Of a stretch of 64,000 nucleotides of DNA, positions 34,529 to 45,327 are shown piece after piece. Source of the DNA: Pseudomonas putida (GTDB lineage: Bacteria > Pseudomonadota > Gammaproteobacteria > Pseudomonadales > Pseudomonadaceae). The position numbers and the translations under genes were made by a program. The stretch is taken from assembly GCF_022627325.1 (NCBI RefSeq), contig NZ_JAETZZ010000012.1, positions 124,001 to 188,000 of the forward strand. The letters run 5' to 3'. How positions within the stretch are numbered: the first letter of the stretch is position 1; each line of letters begins with the position of its first letter. The notes beneath the pieces were generated by a model. That model saw only the letters and a list, made by a program, of their open reading frames with translations, was not told the origin of the DNA and did no database searches.

Positions 34529-35780
34529 GGCTCAGTAGCGCATGCAGCCCACCCGCCAGCAGCAATGCCGGCAGGGTAGCGCCGACCTCTGGCGCTTGCG
34601 CAGCGATGCTGTGATAGGCCACCACGCCCACCGCCCAAGCCAGCAGCGCCTGCCAGTGCAAACCATCGATTTGTGCTGGAAGGCGGCGGCGGCGGATCAC
34701 GAAGTGGTCCATCAGCACCACACCGAACAGCGGCGCGAACACCGAGCCAATCAGCAGCAGGAAGTTCTCGTACTGGGCCAGCGGCGCCAGCAGAGCAATC
34801 AGCGTACATAGCACACCGATGGCCAACGCCAGGTGCTCGACCTTCAGGCGTACCAGCAGGCCAGTCGATACCGCCGCCGAGTGGATATCGGCAAAGGCCT
34901 TCTCCGACTCGTCCAGCAAAATCAGCAGCAACGGAATACCCAGCCCGGCACCGGCCAGGGCCAGCAGCAGCGCATTGACCTCACCGCTCGGCGCAAAGGC
35001 AAGGGTGTAGGCCACGCCCAGGCTCATCAGCCAGGTATTGCCGATGAAGTAACCGAGCACGGTCCCGCCGAACACGCGCCTGGCGCTGCGGGCGAAGCGC
35101 GAGTAGTCGGCAATCAACGGCAACCAGGAAAGCGGCATGGCGATGACGATGTCGAAGCCCGTGGCCAGCGACATCGACCCATCTCCGCTGCGCTGCCACA
35201 GCTCGCTCAGGTCAGCCTTGGCGAAGAGGTTCCAGGTCAGCCACAGGCAAGCGCCCAACAACAGCCAGATCCCCCATTTACGCAGCACCTTGCGCACGAA
35301 TGCCAGCGGCCCGCTGACCGCGAGCAGCGTGGCCAGGCCACCGAAGCAGAGGGTCCAGAACATTGGGCTGTTCCACAGGCTGCCTTCACCGAAGGTGCGC
35401 GCGCCCAGCAGGCTGGCGGCGTCCCGCATGACAATGATCTCGAACGCCCCCCAACCGATCAGTTGCAGCAGGTTGAGCAACGCCGGCAAGCGCGCGCCGT
35501 GGCTGCCCAGGCTCAGGCGCAGGGTGGCCATGGCGCACAGGCCCGTGTCGCTGCCAATCACGCCTGCCGCCCCAAGCAGCAGTACGCCCACGCCGGTACC
35601 CAAGATGATGGCCAGCACCGCGCCGGCCAGGCCCAGGCCGGGGGCGAGCATCGCGCCCACCTGCAGGACCATCAGGCCGATGCCGAGGGAAAACCAGAGC
35701 GAGAACAGGTCCCGGCCACCGAACGGGCGTTGGCTGGCGGGGACGGGGTGGTCGGGGGAAAAATGGCTGGTAGTTGTCAT
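34497..35780 (-). CDS. cytX: NCS1-family transporter, probable hydroxymethylpyrimidine permease CytX
   Basis: Twelve-helix nucleobase:cation symporter. The 427-residue protein resembles NCS1 cytosine/purine permeases (for example FSLGIGLMVLQVGAML near residue 30 and MPLSWLPLIADYSRFAR, a family signature). The thiamin context gives the substrate: it lies directly downstream of thiC, within the riboswitch-controlled operon, and CytX proteins in that setting are proposed to import the HMP pyrimidine. The ATG at 35780 gives MTTTSHFSPD. Substrate is inferred from context. Confidence 0.85.
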   Translation of the reverse strand: MTTTSHFSPDHPVPASQRPFGGRDLFSLWFSLGIGLMVLQVGAMLAPGLGLAGAVLAIILGTGVGVLLLGAAGVIGSDTGLCAMATLRLSLGSHGARLPALLNLLQLIGWGAFEIIVMRDAASLLGARTFGEGSLWNSPMFWTLCFGGLATLLAVSGPLAFVRKVLRKWGIWLLLGACLWLTWNLFAKADLSELWQRSGDGSMSLATGFDIVIAMPLSWLPLIADYSRFARSARRVFGGTVLGYFIGNTWLMSLGVAYTLAFAPSGEVNALLLALAGAGLGIPLLLILLDESEKAFADIHSAAVSTGLLVRLKVEHLALAIGVLCTLIALLAPLAQYENFLLLIGSVFAPLFGVVLMDHFVIRRRRLPAQIDGLHWQALLAWAVGVVAYHSIAAQAPEVGATLPALLLAGGLHALLSLSRGRGTVRA

Positions 35781-35818
35781 TGTTGTCACTCGACAAAGAA
35801 ATCCAATCGACGCAGTCG

Positions 35819-35852
35819 TTGCAGGAGCGGCGTTGCCGGGGCGCTCCTGCAA
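35819..35852. repeat. REP-like palindrome between thiC and cytX
   Basis: An 11-bp stem TTGCAGGAGCG / CGCTCCTGCAA flanks a 12-base loop in the 86-base gap. The GGAGCG/CGCTCC core resembles the intergenic REP palindromes common in Pseudomonas. Only one copy is found in this window. Confidence 0.6.
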
Positions 35853-35866
35853 ACGATCACAGCGGC

Positions 35867-37753
<1,887 letters not shown>

Positions 37754-37920
37754 CACAGGCTCCAGACAGCTTCCTAGCGGTGGAATGTCGGGGAGAACCT
37801 GAAAGACGCGGACGCACCCCTTGGCGGGTATGCAGTGCCGGATACATGGAGTGCCTTGAGCTGCATGCAGCTGCGACATTCCCGGACCTGGCACAAGAGG
37901 CTCCCCGGGAAGGCGAGCAA

Positions 37921-38012
37921 TCTTGTTCCCTACGCAGGCGCTAACCTGATCAGGTTCAACGGGATCCGCACCTATGCGATCTCAGCCTTTGCTTCAAGGC
38001 ACCCCGACAAGA
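37921..38012 (-). ncRNA. TPP (thiamin pyrophosphate) riboswitch in the thiC leader
   Basis: Read on the minus strand, the leader contains the conserved THI-box elements GGGGTGCC, CTGAGAT, CCCGTTGAACCTGATCAGG and GCGTAGGGAACAAG in the canonical order. The closing helix P1 is TCTTGT (38012-38007) with ACAAGA (37926-37921). It ends about 170 bases before the thiC ATG. Thiamin pyrophosphate binding would lower thiC-cytX expression. A second TCTTGT at 37898-37893 can pair with ACAAGA instead and may be the switching strand. Confidence 0.95.
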
Positions 38013-38020
38013 ACGTGCGC

Positions 38021-38050
38021 AGTCTAGACTGGAGTGGCCGGCAAAGCCAA
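38021..38050 (-). promoter_or_regulatory. Probable thiC promoter
   Basis: TTGGCT (38050-38045), 18-base spacer, TAGACT (38026-38021). The inferred transcription start falls just before the riboswitch P1 helix. Confidence 0.5.
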
Positions 38051-38090
38051 GCGTGTAAAACGGGGGGATGATGAAAGGCACCGCCAACGA

Positions 38091-38119
38091 TTGTTGCCAA
38101 TTGCGCATGGCACTACACT
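38091..38119 (+). promoter_or_regulatory. Probable tolC promoter
   Basis: TTGTTG (38091-38096), 17-base spacer, TACACT (38114-38119), about 59 bases before the tolC ATG. Confidence 0.55.
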
Positions 38120-38177
38120 GCCCCATCGCTCGATACTCAACAGTTCAGTAATTAAATTTCGTACAAGGATTGCCTCT

Positions 38178-39611
38178 ATGCTGCGCAAACTCTCACTGGC
38201 GATTGCCGTGTCTTGTGCGTCCAACGGAGTGGCCTGGGCAGCGGATGTGCCCATGACGGTGAAGACTGATTTGGTCAGTGTCTACCAGGAAGCGGTCGAC
38301 AACAACGCCGATCTTGCCGCCGCTCGCGCCGATTATGGCGCGCGCCGCGAAGTGGTGCCCCAGGCCCGAGCCGGCCTGCTGCCCAACCTGTCGGCAGGTG
38401 CCGAAATGATGAACACCCGCACCAAACTCGACGAACCCTCGATCACCTCGAACCGCAGCGGCAATTCCTGGAGCGCCACACTGGCGCAACCTGTCTTCCG
38501 CGCCGATCGCTGGTTCCAGTTGCAGGCTGCCGAGGCCGTCAACGAGCAGGCAGCGCTGGAGTTGTCTGCCACTGAGCAAAACCTGATCCTGCAGACCGCG
38601 CAAAGCTACTTTGCCGTGCTGCGGGCCCAGGACAACCTGGCAGCCACGAAAGCCGAAGAATCGGCCTTCAAGCGCCAGCTCGACCAGTCCAACGAACGTT
38701 TCGATGTCGGCCTGTCCGACAAGACCGACGTGCTGCAGTCCCAGGCCAGCTATGACACCGCCCGGGCCAACCGGATCATTGCCGAACGCCAGGTGCAGGA
38801 TGCTTTCGAGGCTTTGGTGACCCTCACCAACCGCGAATACACCTCGATCCAGGGCGTTGTTCACACCTTGCCGATACAGGTGCCCACCCCCAACGACGCC
38901 AAGGCCTGGGTCGAGACTGCGGGGCGGCAGAACCTCAACCTGCTGGCAACCAACTACGCAGTCGATGCCGCCGAAGAAACCCTACGCCAGCGCAAGGCCG
39001 GCCACGCCCCGACCCTTGATGCGGTAGCCAAATACCAGAAAGGCGACAATGACAGCCTGGGCTTCTCCAACCCTTCGCAACTGGGCGTGCGCTACAGCGG
39101 TGACGTGGAGCAGACCAGCATCGGCCTGCAGCTGAACATCCCGATCTACAGTGGCGGCCTGACCAGCTCGCAAGTACGCGAGGCATACCAGCGCCTGAGC
39201 CAGAGCGAACAACAACGCGAGAGCCTGCGCCGCCAGGTGGTGGAGAACACACGCAACCTGCACCGTGCCGTGAATACCGATGTGGAGCAGGTGCAAGCGC
39301 GCAAGCAGTCGATCATTTCCAACCAGAGCGCGCTGGAAGCCACCGAGATCGGTTACCAGGTCGGTACTCGCAATATCGTCGACGTGCTCGATGCCCAGCG
39401 CCAGCTGTACACCTCGGTTCGCGACTACAACAACAGCCGGTACGACTACATTCTCGACAACCTCAGCCTGAAGCAGGCGGCTGGTACTTTGAGCCCACAG
39501 GACCTGGTGGACCTCAAGCGGTACCTGAAGGCGGACTACAATCCGGACAAGGACTTCCTGCCACCGGACCTGGCGGCGGCAGCGGCGAAGAACTTCGAAC
39601 GCAGGCCTTGA
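38178..39611 (+). CDS. tolC: Outer-membrane channel TolC
   Basis: Trimeric outer-membrane and periplasmic tunnel used by tripartite efflux pumps and type I secretion. The 477-residue precursor has a signal peptide (about 1-23, ending GVAWAA), two outer-membrane-efflux (OEP) repeats with the coiled helices (QAAEAVNEQAALELSATEQNLILQTAQSYFAVL is the first), and the typical FDVGLSDKTDVLQSQA and YQVGTRNIVDVLDAQRQLY pair. The ATG at 38178 has AAGGA nine bases upstream; an upstream frame to 38034 precedes the promoter and is discounted. It lies next to thiC rather than nudF. Confidence 0.95.
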   Translation: MLRKLSLAIAVSCASNGVAWAADVPMTVKTDLVSVYQEAVDNNADLAAARADYGARREVVPQARAGLLPNLSAGAEMMNTRTKLDEPSITSNRSGNSWSATLAQPVFRADRWFQLQAAEAVNEQAALELSATEQNLILQTAQSYFAVLRAQDNLAATKAEESAFKRQLDQSNERFDVGLSDKTDVLQSQASYDTARANRIIAERQVQDAFEALVTLTNREYTSIQGVVHTLPIQVPTPNDAKAWVETAGRQNLNLLATNYAVDAAEETLRQRKAGHAPTLDAVAKYQKGDNDSLGFSNPSQLGVRYSGDVEQTSIGLQLNIPIYSGGLTSSQVREAYQRLSQSEQQRESLRRQVVENTRNLHRAVNTDVEQVQARKQSIISNQSALEATEIGYQVGTRNIVDVLDAQRQLYTSVRDYNNSRYDYILDNLSLKQAAGTLSPQDLVDLKRYLKADYNPDKDFLPPDLAAAAAKNFERRP

Positions 39612-39688
39612 GGCGAGCGGTCACGGCAATCGCCGAAGCAAAGCGTTCGAGGAGGCATTTCCCGATCCTCTGGCAATCCGCGAGACGC

Positions 39689-39720
39689 AAAAAAACCCAG
39701 GGCAAATGCCCTGGGTTTTC
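39689..39720. terminator. Bidirectional terminator between tolC and ssb
   Basis: A 12-bp stem AAAACCCAGGGC / GCCCTGGGTTTT (39692-39703 and 39708-39719) with an AAAT loop, A-run before and T-run after. It lies between the two convergent genes. Confidence 0.92.
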
Positions 39721-39754
39721 GATGAAGCTGGACGTCTTACCGACCTGAGGTTGC

Positions 39755-40306
39755 TCAGAACGGAATATCGTCATCAAAGCTGTCAAAGTCAGCAGCCGGC
39801 TGCGGCGCAGGCTGTTGCGGCGCAGGGCGCTGCTGAGCCTGTTGCGGGCGTGGGGCCTGCTGACGTGGTGGCGCCTGGTTGTACTGTTGCTGCTGGCCAC
39901 CCTGGTTGTAGTTGTTACCACCACCTTGGTTGTACTGGTCGCCGCCACCTTGCTGGTTCTGCGGACGGCCGCCGAGCAACTGCATGGTGCCCTGCATGTC
40001 GACGATGATTTCGGTGGTGTAACGCTTGATGCCGTCTTTTTCCCACTCGCGGGTCTGCAGCTTGCCCTCGATGTACACCTGCGAACCCTTGCGCAGGTAT
40101 TCGCCAGCGATTTCGGCAACCTTGCCGAACATCGACACACGGTGCCACTCGGTGCGCTCGACCTTCTGGCCCGACTGCTTGTCGGTCCACTGCTCGCTGG
40201 TAGCCAGGCTCAGGTTGGTCACGGCGTTACCGTTGGGCAGGTAGCGGACTTCGGGATCCTGGCCACAGGTGCCGACCAGAATGACTTTGTTAACCCCACG
40301 GGCCAT
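39755..40306 (-). CDS. ssb: Single-stranded DNA-binding protein
   Basis: Coats single-stranded DNA during replication and repair and recruits partners through its tail. The 183-residue protein has the OB-fold (about 1-110, MARGVNKVILVGTCGQDPEV), a Gln/Gly/Asn/Pro-rich disordered linker (about 115-170) and the acidic C-terminal tip DDDIPF that binds partner proteins. The AGGAGAA ribosome-binding site overlaps the stop of the upstream MFS gene, nine bases before it, so the two are probably co-transcribed. Confidence 0.98.
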   Translation of the reverse strand: MARGVNKVILVGTCGQDPEVRYLPNGNAVTNLSLATSEQWTDKQSGQKVERTEWHRVSMFGKVAEIAGEYLRKGSQVYIEGKLQTREWEKDGIKRYTTEIIVDMQGTMQLLGGRPQNQQGGGDQYNQGGGNNYNQGGQQQQYNQAPPRQQAPRPQQAQQRPAPQQPAPQPAADFDSFDDDIPF

Positions 40307-40315
40307 AACGTTCTC

Positions 40316-41710
40316 CTAGGCTTCGCACGCCGAAGAGGCTGGGTTCACCAGACGCTCGAGGGTCGCACGGTCCAAAATTTTCGTATCCAGTTTGATATAG
40401 ATGGCAGCTTCTTCTGCCACCACAACGGCGTCGGTCACACCCGGCACGGCCATCAGGCGCTCGGTCAGGCCGGCTTCCCGGACTGCCTCAGGCGTCAGCG
40501 GCATGCGCAGGCTGGTCACATACGGCGGCTCGTTCATGCGTAACGCAACCACCAGCCATACGGCACACAGCACCGCGCAACCGAGGAACACCGTGTTCAG
40601 CCCACCGTGCTGGAACAGCCAGCCGCCAAGAATCCCACCCAGCGCAGCACCAAGGAACTGGCTGGTGGAATACACCCCCATCGCCGTCCCCTTGCCGCCA
40701 GCAGGCGACACCTTGCTAACCAGCGACGGCAGCGATGCCTCCAGCAGGTTGAATGCAGTAAAGAATACCACGGTGCCAATCACCAGTCCGCGCAAGTTGT
40801 CAGCCCACTGCCAGAAGAACACCTCCACCAGCAGCAACACACTGACCGCTCCGGCCAATACGCGTTTCATCTTGCGCTTTTTTTCGCCGTAGATGATGAA
40901 AGGGACCATTGCAAAAAATGAGATGAACAGCGCAGTCAGGTACACCCACCAGTGCTCTTCCTTGGGCAAGCCACCGCGCTCGACGAAGGCCAGAGGCAGC
41001 GCAACGAAGCTCGCCATGAGGATCGCGTGGAGGATGAAGATGCCGGCGTCCAGGCGCAGAAGGTCCGGATGGCGCAGGGTTGGACCGAGTGCCTGGCGCG
41101 CCACACCCGATTCGCGGTGCTGCAAGGTGCTGTGGGTGTTGGGCACGATGAAGGCGATCAGCAAAATGCCCACCAGCGCAAGTCCTGCCGTGGCGAGGAA
41201 CAATCCTGACAGGCCGAAGGCGCTGGTGAGAAGTGGGCCAACGACCATCGCCACAGCGAACGACAGGCCGATGCTCATGCCGATCATGGCCATGGCCTTG
41301 GTACGGTGCTGCTCGCGGGTCAGGTCGGACAGCAGCGCCATGACTGCGGCAGAAATCGCCCCGGCGCCCTGCAGAATTCGCCCGGCAATCACACCCCAGA
41401 TGGAGTCGGCCTGAGCCGCCAGTACACTGCCCAAAGCGAAGATCACCAGGCCCAGGTAGATCACCGGACGGCGGCCGATGCGATCGGAAATCATCCCGAA
41501 AGGGATTTGAAAAAACGCCTGGGTCAGGCCATAGGCACCGATGGCCAGGCCGATCAGCGCGGGCGTGGCACCGGCCAGGTCCATGCCGTAGGTGGCCAGC
41601 ACCGGCAAGACCATGAACATGCCCAGCATACGAAAGGCAAAGACCAGGGCCAGGCCGCCAGCGGCGCGCGTTTCGCTGCCACTCATGCGCTCGTTGTGGG
41701 TGTCGTGCAT
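40316..41710 (-). CDS. MFS transporter with YajR-like C-terminal domain
   Basis: Major facilitator transporter of unknown substrate. The 464-residue protein has 12 hydrophobic helices, the loop 2-3 motif (GMISDRIGRRPVIYLG), and a soluble C-terminal ferredoxin-like domain (about 400-460; ERLMAVPGVTDAVVVAEEAAIYIKLD) like the YAM domain of YajR. The neighbour arrangement with ssb and divergent uvrA is as in other pseudomonads. The ATG at 41710 has GAGG eight bases upstream. Confidence 0.88.
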   Translation of the reverse strand: MHDTHNERMSGSETRAAGGLALVFAFRMLGMFMVLPVLATYGMDLAGATPALIGLAIGAYGLTQAFFQIPFGMISDRIGRRPVIYLGLVIFALGSVLAAQADSIWGVIAGRILQGAGAISAAVMALLSDLTREQHRTKAMAMIGMSIGLSFAVAMVVGPLLTSAFGLSGLFLATAGLALVGILLIAFIVPNTHSTLQHRESGVARQALGPTLRHPDLLRLDAGIFILHAILMASFVALPLAFVERGGLPKEEHWWVYLTALFISFFAMVPFIIYGEKKRKMKRVLAGAVSVLLLVEVFFWQWADNLRGLVIGTVVFFTAFNLLEASLPSLVSKVSPAGGKGTAMGVYSTSQFLGAALGGILGGWLFQHGGLNTVFLGCAVLCAVWLVVALRMNEPPYVTSLRMPLTPEAVREAGLTERLMAVPGVTDAVVVAEEAAIYIKLDTKILDRATLERLVNPASSACEA

Positions 41711-41778
41711 GGATTAACCTCGTGTGAACCGGCGGCGATTCTATCAGTCCGACAGCTTGACGGCATCTACGTGACGCT

Positions 41779-41808
41779 TTGCCGCGTACTGGCAGCGCCC
41801 CGTATACT
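41779..41808 (+). promoter_or_regulatory. Probable uvrA promoter
   Basis: TTGCCG (41779-41784), 18-base spacer, TATACT (41803-41808), 32 bases before the GTG start of uvrA. No LexA-type CTG-N10-CAG is present in the 129-base gap. Confidence 0.6.
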
Positions 41809-41839
41809 TCCTTGTTTATGCCCGCCAAGCGAGGCCGCA

Positions 41840-44674
41840 GTGGACAAGATCCTTATTCGTGGGGCACGTACCCACAACCTGAAGAACATCGACCTGACCC
41901 TGCCGCGGGACAAGCTGATCGTGATCACCGGCTTGTCCGGGTCCGGGAAGTCTTCCCTGGCATTCGATACCTTGTATGCCGAGGGTCAGCGCCGCTATGT
42001 GGAATCGCTGTCGGCCTACGCCCGGCAATTCCTGTCGATGATGGAAAAACCTGACGTCGACACGATCGAAGGCCTGTCGCCTGCCATCTCCATCGAGCAG
42101 AAGTCGACTTCGCACAACCCGCGCTCGACGGTAGGCACCATCACCGAAATCTACGACTACCTGCGCCTGCTTTATGCCCGCGTGGGTACTCCGCGCTGCC
42201 CGGACCACGACATTCCGCTGGAGGCGCAGACCGTCAGCCAGATGGTCGACCTGGTGCTGGAGCGCCCGGAAGGCAGCAAGCTCATGCTGCTGGCACCGGT
42301 AGTGCGCGAGCGCAAGGGTGAGCACCTGGCCGTGTTCGACGAACTGCGTGCCCAAGGCTTCGTTCGGGCACGCGTCAACGGCAAGCTCTACGAACTCGAC
42401 GAACTGCCTAAGCTGGACAAGCAGAAGAAACACAGCATCGATGTGGTGGTGGACCGGTTCAAGGTCCGCGCCGACCTGCAACAACGCCTTGCCGAGTCAT
42501 TCGAGACCGCCCTCAAGCTGGCCGACGGCATCGCCCTGGTCGCCCCGATGGACGATGAAGAAGGCGAAGAGACGATCTTCTCCGCTCGCTTCGCCTGCCC
42601 GGTGTGCGGCCATGCGATCAGCGAACTGGAGCCCAAGCTGTTTTCGTTCAACAACCCGGCCGGCGCCTGTCCGACCTGCGATGGCCTGGGGGTAAAGCAA
42701 TTTTTCGATATCAAGCGCCTGGTCAACAGCGAGTTGACATTGGCCGAGGGCGCTATCCGCGGCTGGGATCGGCGTAACGTCTACTACTTCCAGATGCTGG
42801 GTTCGCTGGCAGCGCATTATGGGTTCAGCCTGGAGGAACCGTTTGGCGAGCTGTCGGCCGAGCACCAGAAGGTAATCCTGCAAGGCAGTGGCAAGCAGAG
42901 CGTTGACTTCAAGTACCTGAACGACCGTGGCGACATCGTCAAGCGTTCGCACCCGTTCGAAGGGATCGTGCCCAACCTGGAGCGGCGCTACCGCGAAACC
43001 GAGTCGGCCACGGTGCGTGAGGAGCTGGCCAAGTTCCTCGGCACCCAGCCCTGCCCCGACTGCCGCGGCACCCGCCTGCGCCGGGAAGCACGGCATGTCT
43101 GGGTTGGCGAAAAAACCCTGCCGGCGGTGACCAACCTGCCTATCGGTGAAGCCAGCAGCTACTTCGGTGAGCTGACCCTGACCGGGCGTCGCGGTGAAAT
43201 TGCGGCAAAGATCCTCAAGGAAATCTGCGAACGCCTGCAGTTTCTGGTTAACGTTGGCCTGGATTACCTCACCCTGGATCGCAGTGCCGACACCTTGTCC
43301 GGCGGCGAAGCGCAGCGGATCCGCCTGGCCAGCCAGATTGGTGCGGGGCTGGTCGGGGTGATGTATATCCTTGATGAACCGTCCATCGGTCTTCATCAAC
43401 GCGACAACGACCGCCTGCTCGCCACCCTCAACCACCTGCGCGATCTGGGTAACACCGTGATCGTGGTCGAGCACGACGAAGACGCCATTCGCCTGGCGGA
43501 CTACGTGGTGGATATCGGCCCAGGTGCCGGCGTACACGGTGGCCAGATCGTTGCCGAGGGTACGCCGCAAGAAGTCATGGCACATCCCGACTCGCTGACC
43601 GGGAAGTACCTGTCCGGCCGCAAGAAAATCGCCGTCCCTGCCAAACGCACGCCCCGCGACAAAAAGCTGTCCCTCAAGCTCAAGGGCGCGCGAGGCAACA
43701 ACCTGCAGAACGTTGACCTGGAAATCCCGATCGGCCTGCTGACCTGCGTGACTGGCGTATCCGGCTCGGGCAAGTCGACGTTGATCAACAACACGCTGTA
43801 TCCCCTGGCCGCTACTGCCCTCAACGGTGCCAGCAGCCTGGAAGCCGCACCGCACAGCAACATGGATGGCCTGCAGCACCTGGACAAAGTCGTCGACATC
43901 GACCAGAGCCCGATCGGCCGCACACCGCGTTCGAACCCGGCGACCTATACCGGCATCTTCACCCCGATTCGTGAGCTGTTTTCCGGCGTGCCGGAATCGC
44001 GCTCACGCGGCTACGGCCCGGGGCGTTTCTCGTTCAACGTCAAGGGCGGCCGTTGCGAGGCGTGCCAGGGCGATGGGCTGATCAAGGTGGAAATGCACTT
44101 CCTGCCGGACATCTACGTGCCGTGCGACGTGTGCAAGAGCAAGCGCTACAACCGCGAAACCCTGGAGATCAAATACAAAGGCAAGAACATCCACGAGGTC
44201 CTGGAAATGACCATCGAGGATGCGCGCGAATTCTTCGATGCGGTGCCGGCGCTGGCGCGCAAGCTGCAAACCTTGATGGATGTAGGCCTGTCTTACATCA
44301 AGCTGGGCCAGTCGGCGACCACACTGTCGGGGGGTGAAGCGCAAAGGGTCAAGCTCTCACGCGAGCTGTCCAAACGCGATACTGGCAAGACCCTGTACAT
44401 CCTTGACGAGCCGACTACGGGCCTGCACTTCGCCGATATTCAGCAGTTGCTGGACGTCTTGCACCGCCTGCGCGACCACGGCAACACGGTGGTGGTTATC
44501 GAGCACAACCTCGATGTGATCAAGACCGCGGACTGGTTGGTCGACCTGGGCCCAGAGGGTGGCTCGAAGGGTGGGCAAATTATTGCCAGCGGTACCCCGG
44601 AGGAACTGGCCAAGATGAAGCAGTCGTACACAGGGCACTATCTGAAACCGCTTCTGGAGCGTGACCGGGCCTGA
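41840..44674 (+). CDS. uvrA: Excinuclease ABC subunit A
   Basis: Damage-sensing ATPase of nucleotide excision repair. The 944-residue protein has two ABC ATPase modules (GLSGSGKSS near residue 31; GVSGSGKST near 640; signature LSGGEAQR in both) and two zinc fingers (CPVCGHAI with CPTCDG; CEACQGDG with CDVCKSK). The GTG at 41840 is preceded by GAGG and gives the family start VDKILIRGARTHNLKN; the frame extends to 41306 in the antisense of the MFS gene and is discounted. Confidence 0.97.
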   Translation: MDKILIRGARTHNLKNIDLTLPRDKLIVITGLSGSGKSSLAFDTLYAEGQRRYVESLSAYARQFLSMMEKPDVDTIEGLSPAISIEQKSTSHNPRSTVGTITEIYDYLRLLYARVGTPRCPDHDIPLEAQTVSQMVDLVLERPEGSKLMLLAPVVRERKGEHLAVFDELRAQGFVRARVNGKLYELDELPKLDKQKKHSIDVVVDRFKVRADLQQRLAESFETALKLADGIALVAPMDDEEGEETIFSARFACPVCGHAISELEPKLFSFNNPAGACPTCDGLGVKQFFDIKRLVNSELTLAEGAIRGWDRRNVYYFQMLGSLAAHYGFSLEEPFGELSAEHQKVILQGSGKQSVDFKYLNDRGDIVKRSHPFEGIVPNLERRYRETESATVREELAKFLGTQPCPDCRGTRLRREARHVWVGEKTLPAVTNLPIGEASSYFGELTLTGRRGEIAAKILKEICERLQFLVNVGLDYLTLDRSADTLSGGEAQRIRLASQIGAGLVGVMYILDEPSIGLHQRDNDRLLATLNHLRDLGNTVIVVEHDEDAIRLADYVVDIGPGAGVHGGQIVAEGTPQEVMAHPDSLTGKYLSGRKKIAVPAKRTPRDKKLSLKLKGARGNNLQNVDLEIPIGLLTCVTGVSGSGKSTLINNTLYPLAATALNGASSLEAAPHSNMDGLQHLDKVVDIDQSPIGRTPRSNPATYTGIFTPIRELFSGVPESRSRGYGPGRFSFNVKGGRCEACQGDGLIKVEMHFLPDIYVPCDVCKSKRYNRETLEIKYKGKNIHEVLEMTIEDAREFFDAVPALARKLQTLMDVGLSYIKLGQSATTLSGGEAQRVKLSRELSKRDTGKTLYILDEPTTGLHFADIQQLLDVLHRLRDHGNTVVVIEHNLDVIKTADWLVDLGPEGGSKGGQIIASGTPEELAKMKQSYTGHYLKPLLERDRA

Positions 44675-44687
44675 TCTGGTAGCCCAT

Positions 44688-44728
44688 GAAAAAGCCCCAG
44701 GCACGGATGGTGCCTGGGGCTCTTTTTT
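44688..44728. terminator. Bidirectional terminator between uvrA and ftnA
   Basis: Twelve-base-pair stem AGCCCCAGGCAC / GTGCCTGGGGCT (44693-44704, 44710-44721) with flanking A and T runs. Confidence 0.9.
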
Positions 44729-44741
44729 ATCTGTGGATAAC

Positions 44742-45206
44742 TTACATCTGCGACTGCAGGTAGTTTTCCAGGCCGATGGCCTTGATCAGGCCCTGCTGCT
44801 TCTCAAGCCAGTAGGTGTGATCTTCTTCGGTATCGGCCAGCTGCGCACGCAGGATATCGCGACTGATGTAGTCCTTGTGCAGCTCACACAGCTCGATGCC
44901 TTTGCACAAGGCCGCACGAACCTTGTACTCGAGCTTGAGGTCCGCTTCGATCATTTCCGGCACAGTGCTACCCACTTCCAGGTCATCCGCGCGCATGTCG
45001 GGGGTGCCTTCGAGCATGAGGATACGCCGCATCAGCGCATCGGCGTGCTGGGTTTCCTCTTCCATCTCATGGTTGATGCGTTCGTAGAGCTTGGACAGGC
45101 CCCAGTCTTCGTACATGCGCGAGTGAATGAAGTACTGGTCGCGTGCGGCCAGTTCGCCCTTCAGCAACGTGACGAGATAATTGATTACGTCCGGGTGACC
45201 TTGCAT
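44742..45206 (-). CDS. ftnA: Ferritin-like iron storage protein, FtnA (former BfrA) type without haem ligand
   Basis: Iron-storage cage subunit. The 154-residue protein has the ferroxidase ligands at about Glu18, Glu51, His54, Glu93, Glu127 and His130. The position that is the haem-coordinating Met52 in true bacterioferritins is Thr52 here (EEETQHAD), so it should not bind haem at the dimer interface. This matches the P. aeruginosa protein next to katA that was renamed FtnA from BfrA. The katA neighbour supports this. Annotated as bacterioferritin in many genomes. Confidence 0.88.
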   Translation of the reverse strand: MQGHPDVINYLVTLLKGELAARDQYFIHSRMYEDWGLSKLYERINHEMEEETQHADALMRRILMLEGTPDMRADDLEVGSTVPEMIEADLKLEYKVRAALCKGIELCELHKDYISRDILRAQLADTEEDHTYWLEKQQGLIKAIGLENYLQSQM

Positions 45207-45327
45207 CGCCCTGATTCTCCGTGTGGATACGTCTAATGAGACATAGTTTGAACCAGGAATTGCCCACGGTCACTGAAAAATGCGCAATCAGGGGCAAAAA
45301 TCAGGTAAACAGTAGTGATATTCATTG

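Noticed and set aside
41711..41839. LexA box controlling uvrA
   Set aside because: No CTG-N10-CAG palindrome exists in the gap.
41306..41839. N-terminal extension of UvrA in the same open frame
   Set aside because: The extension is antisense to the MFS gene; the GTG at 41840 with GAGG upstream gives the family start.
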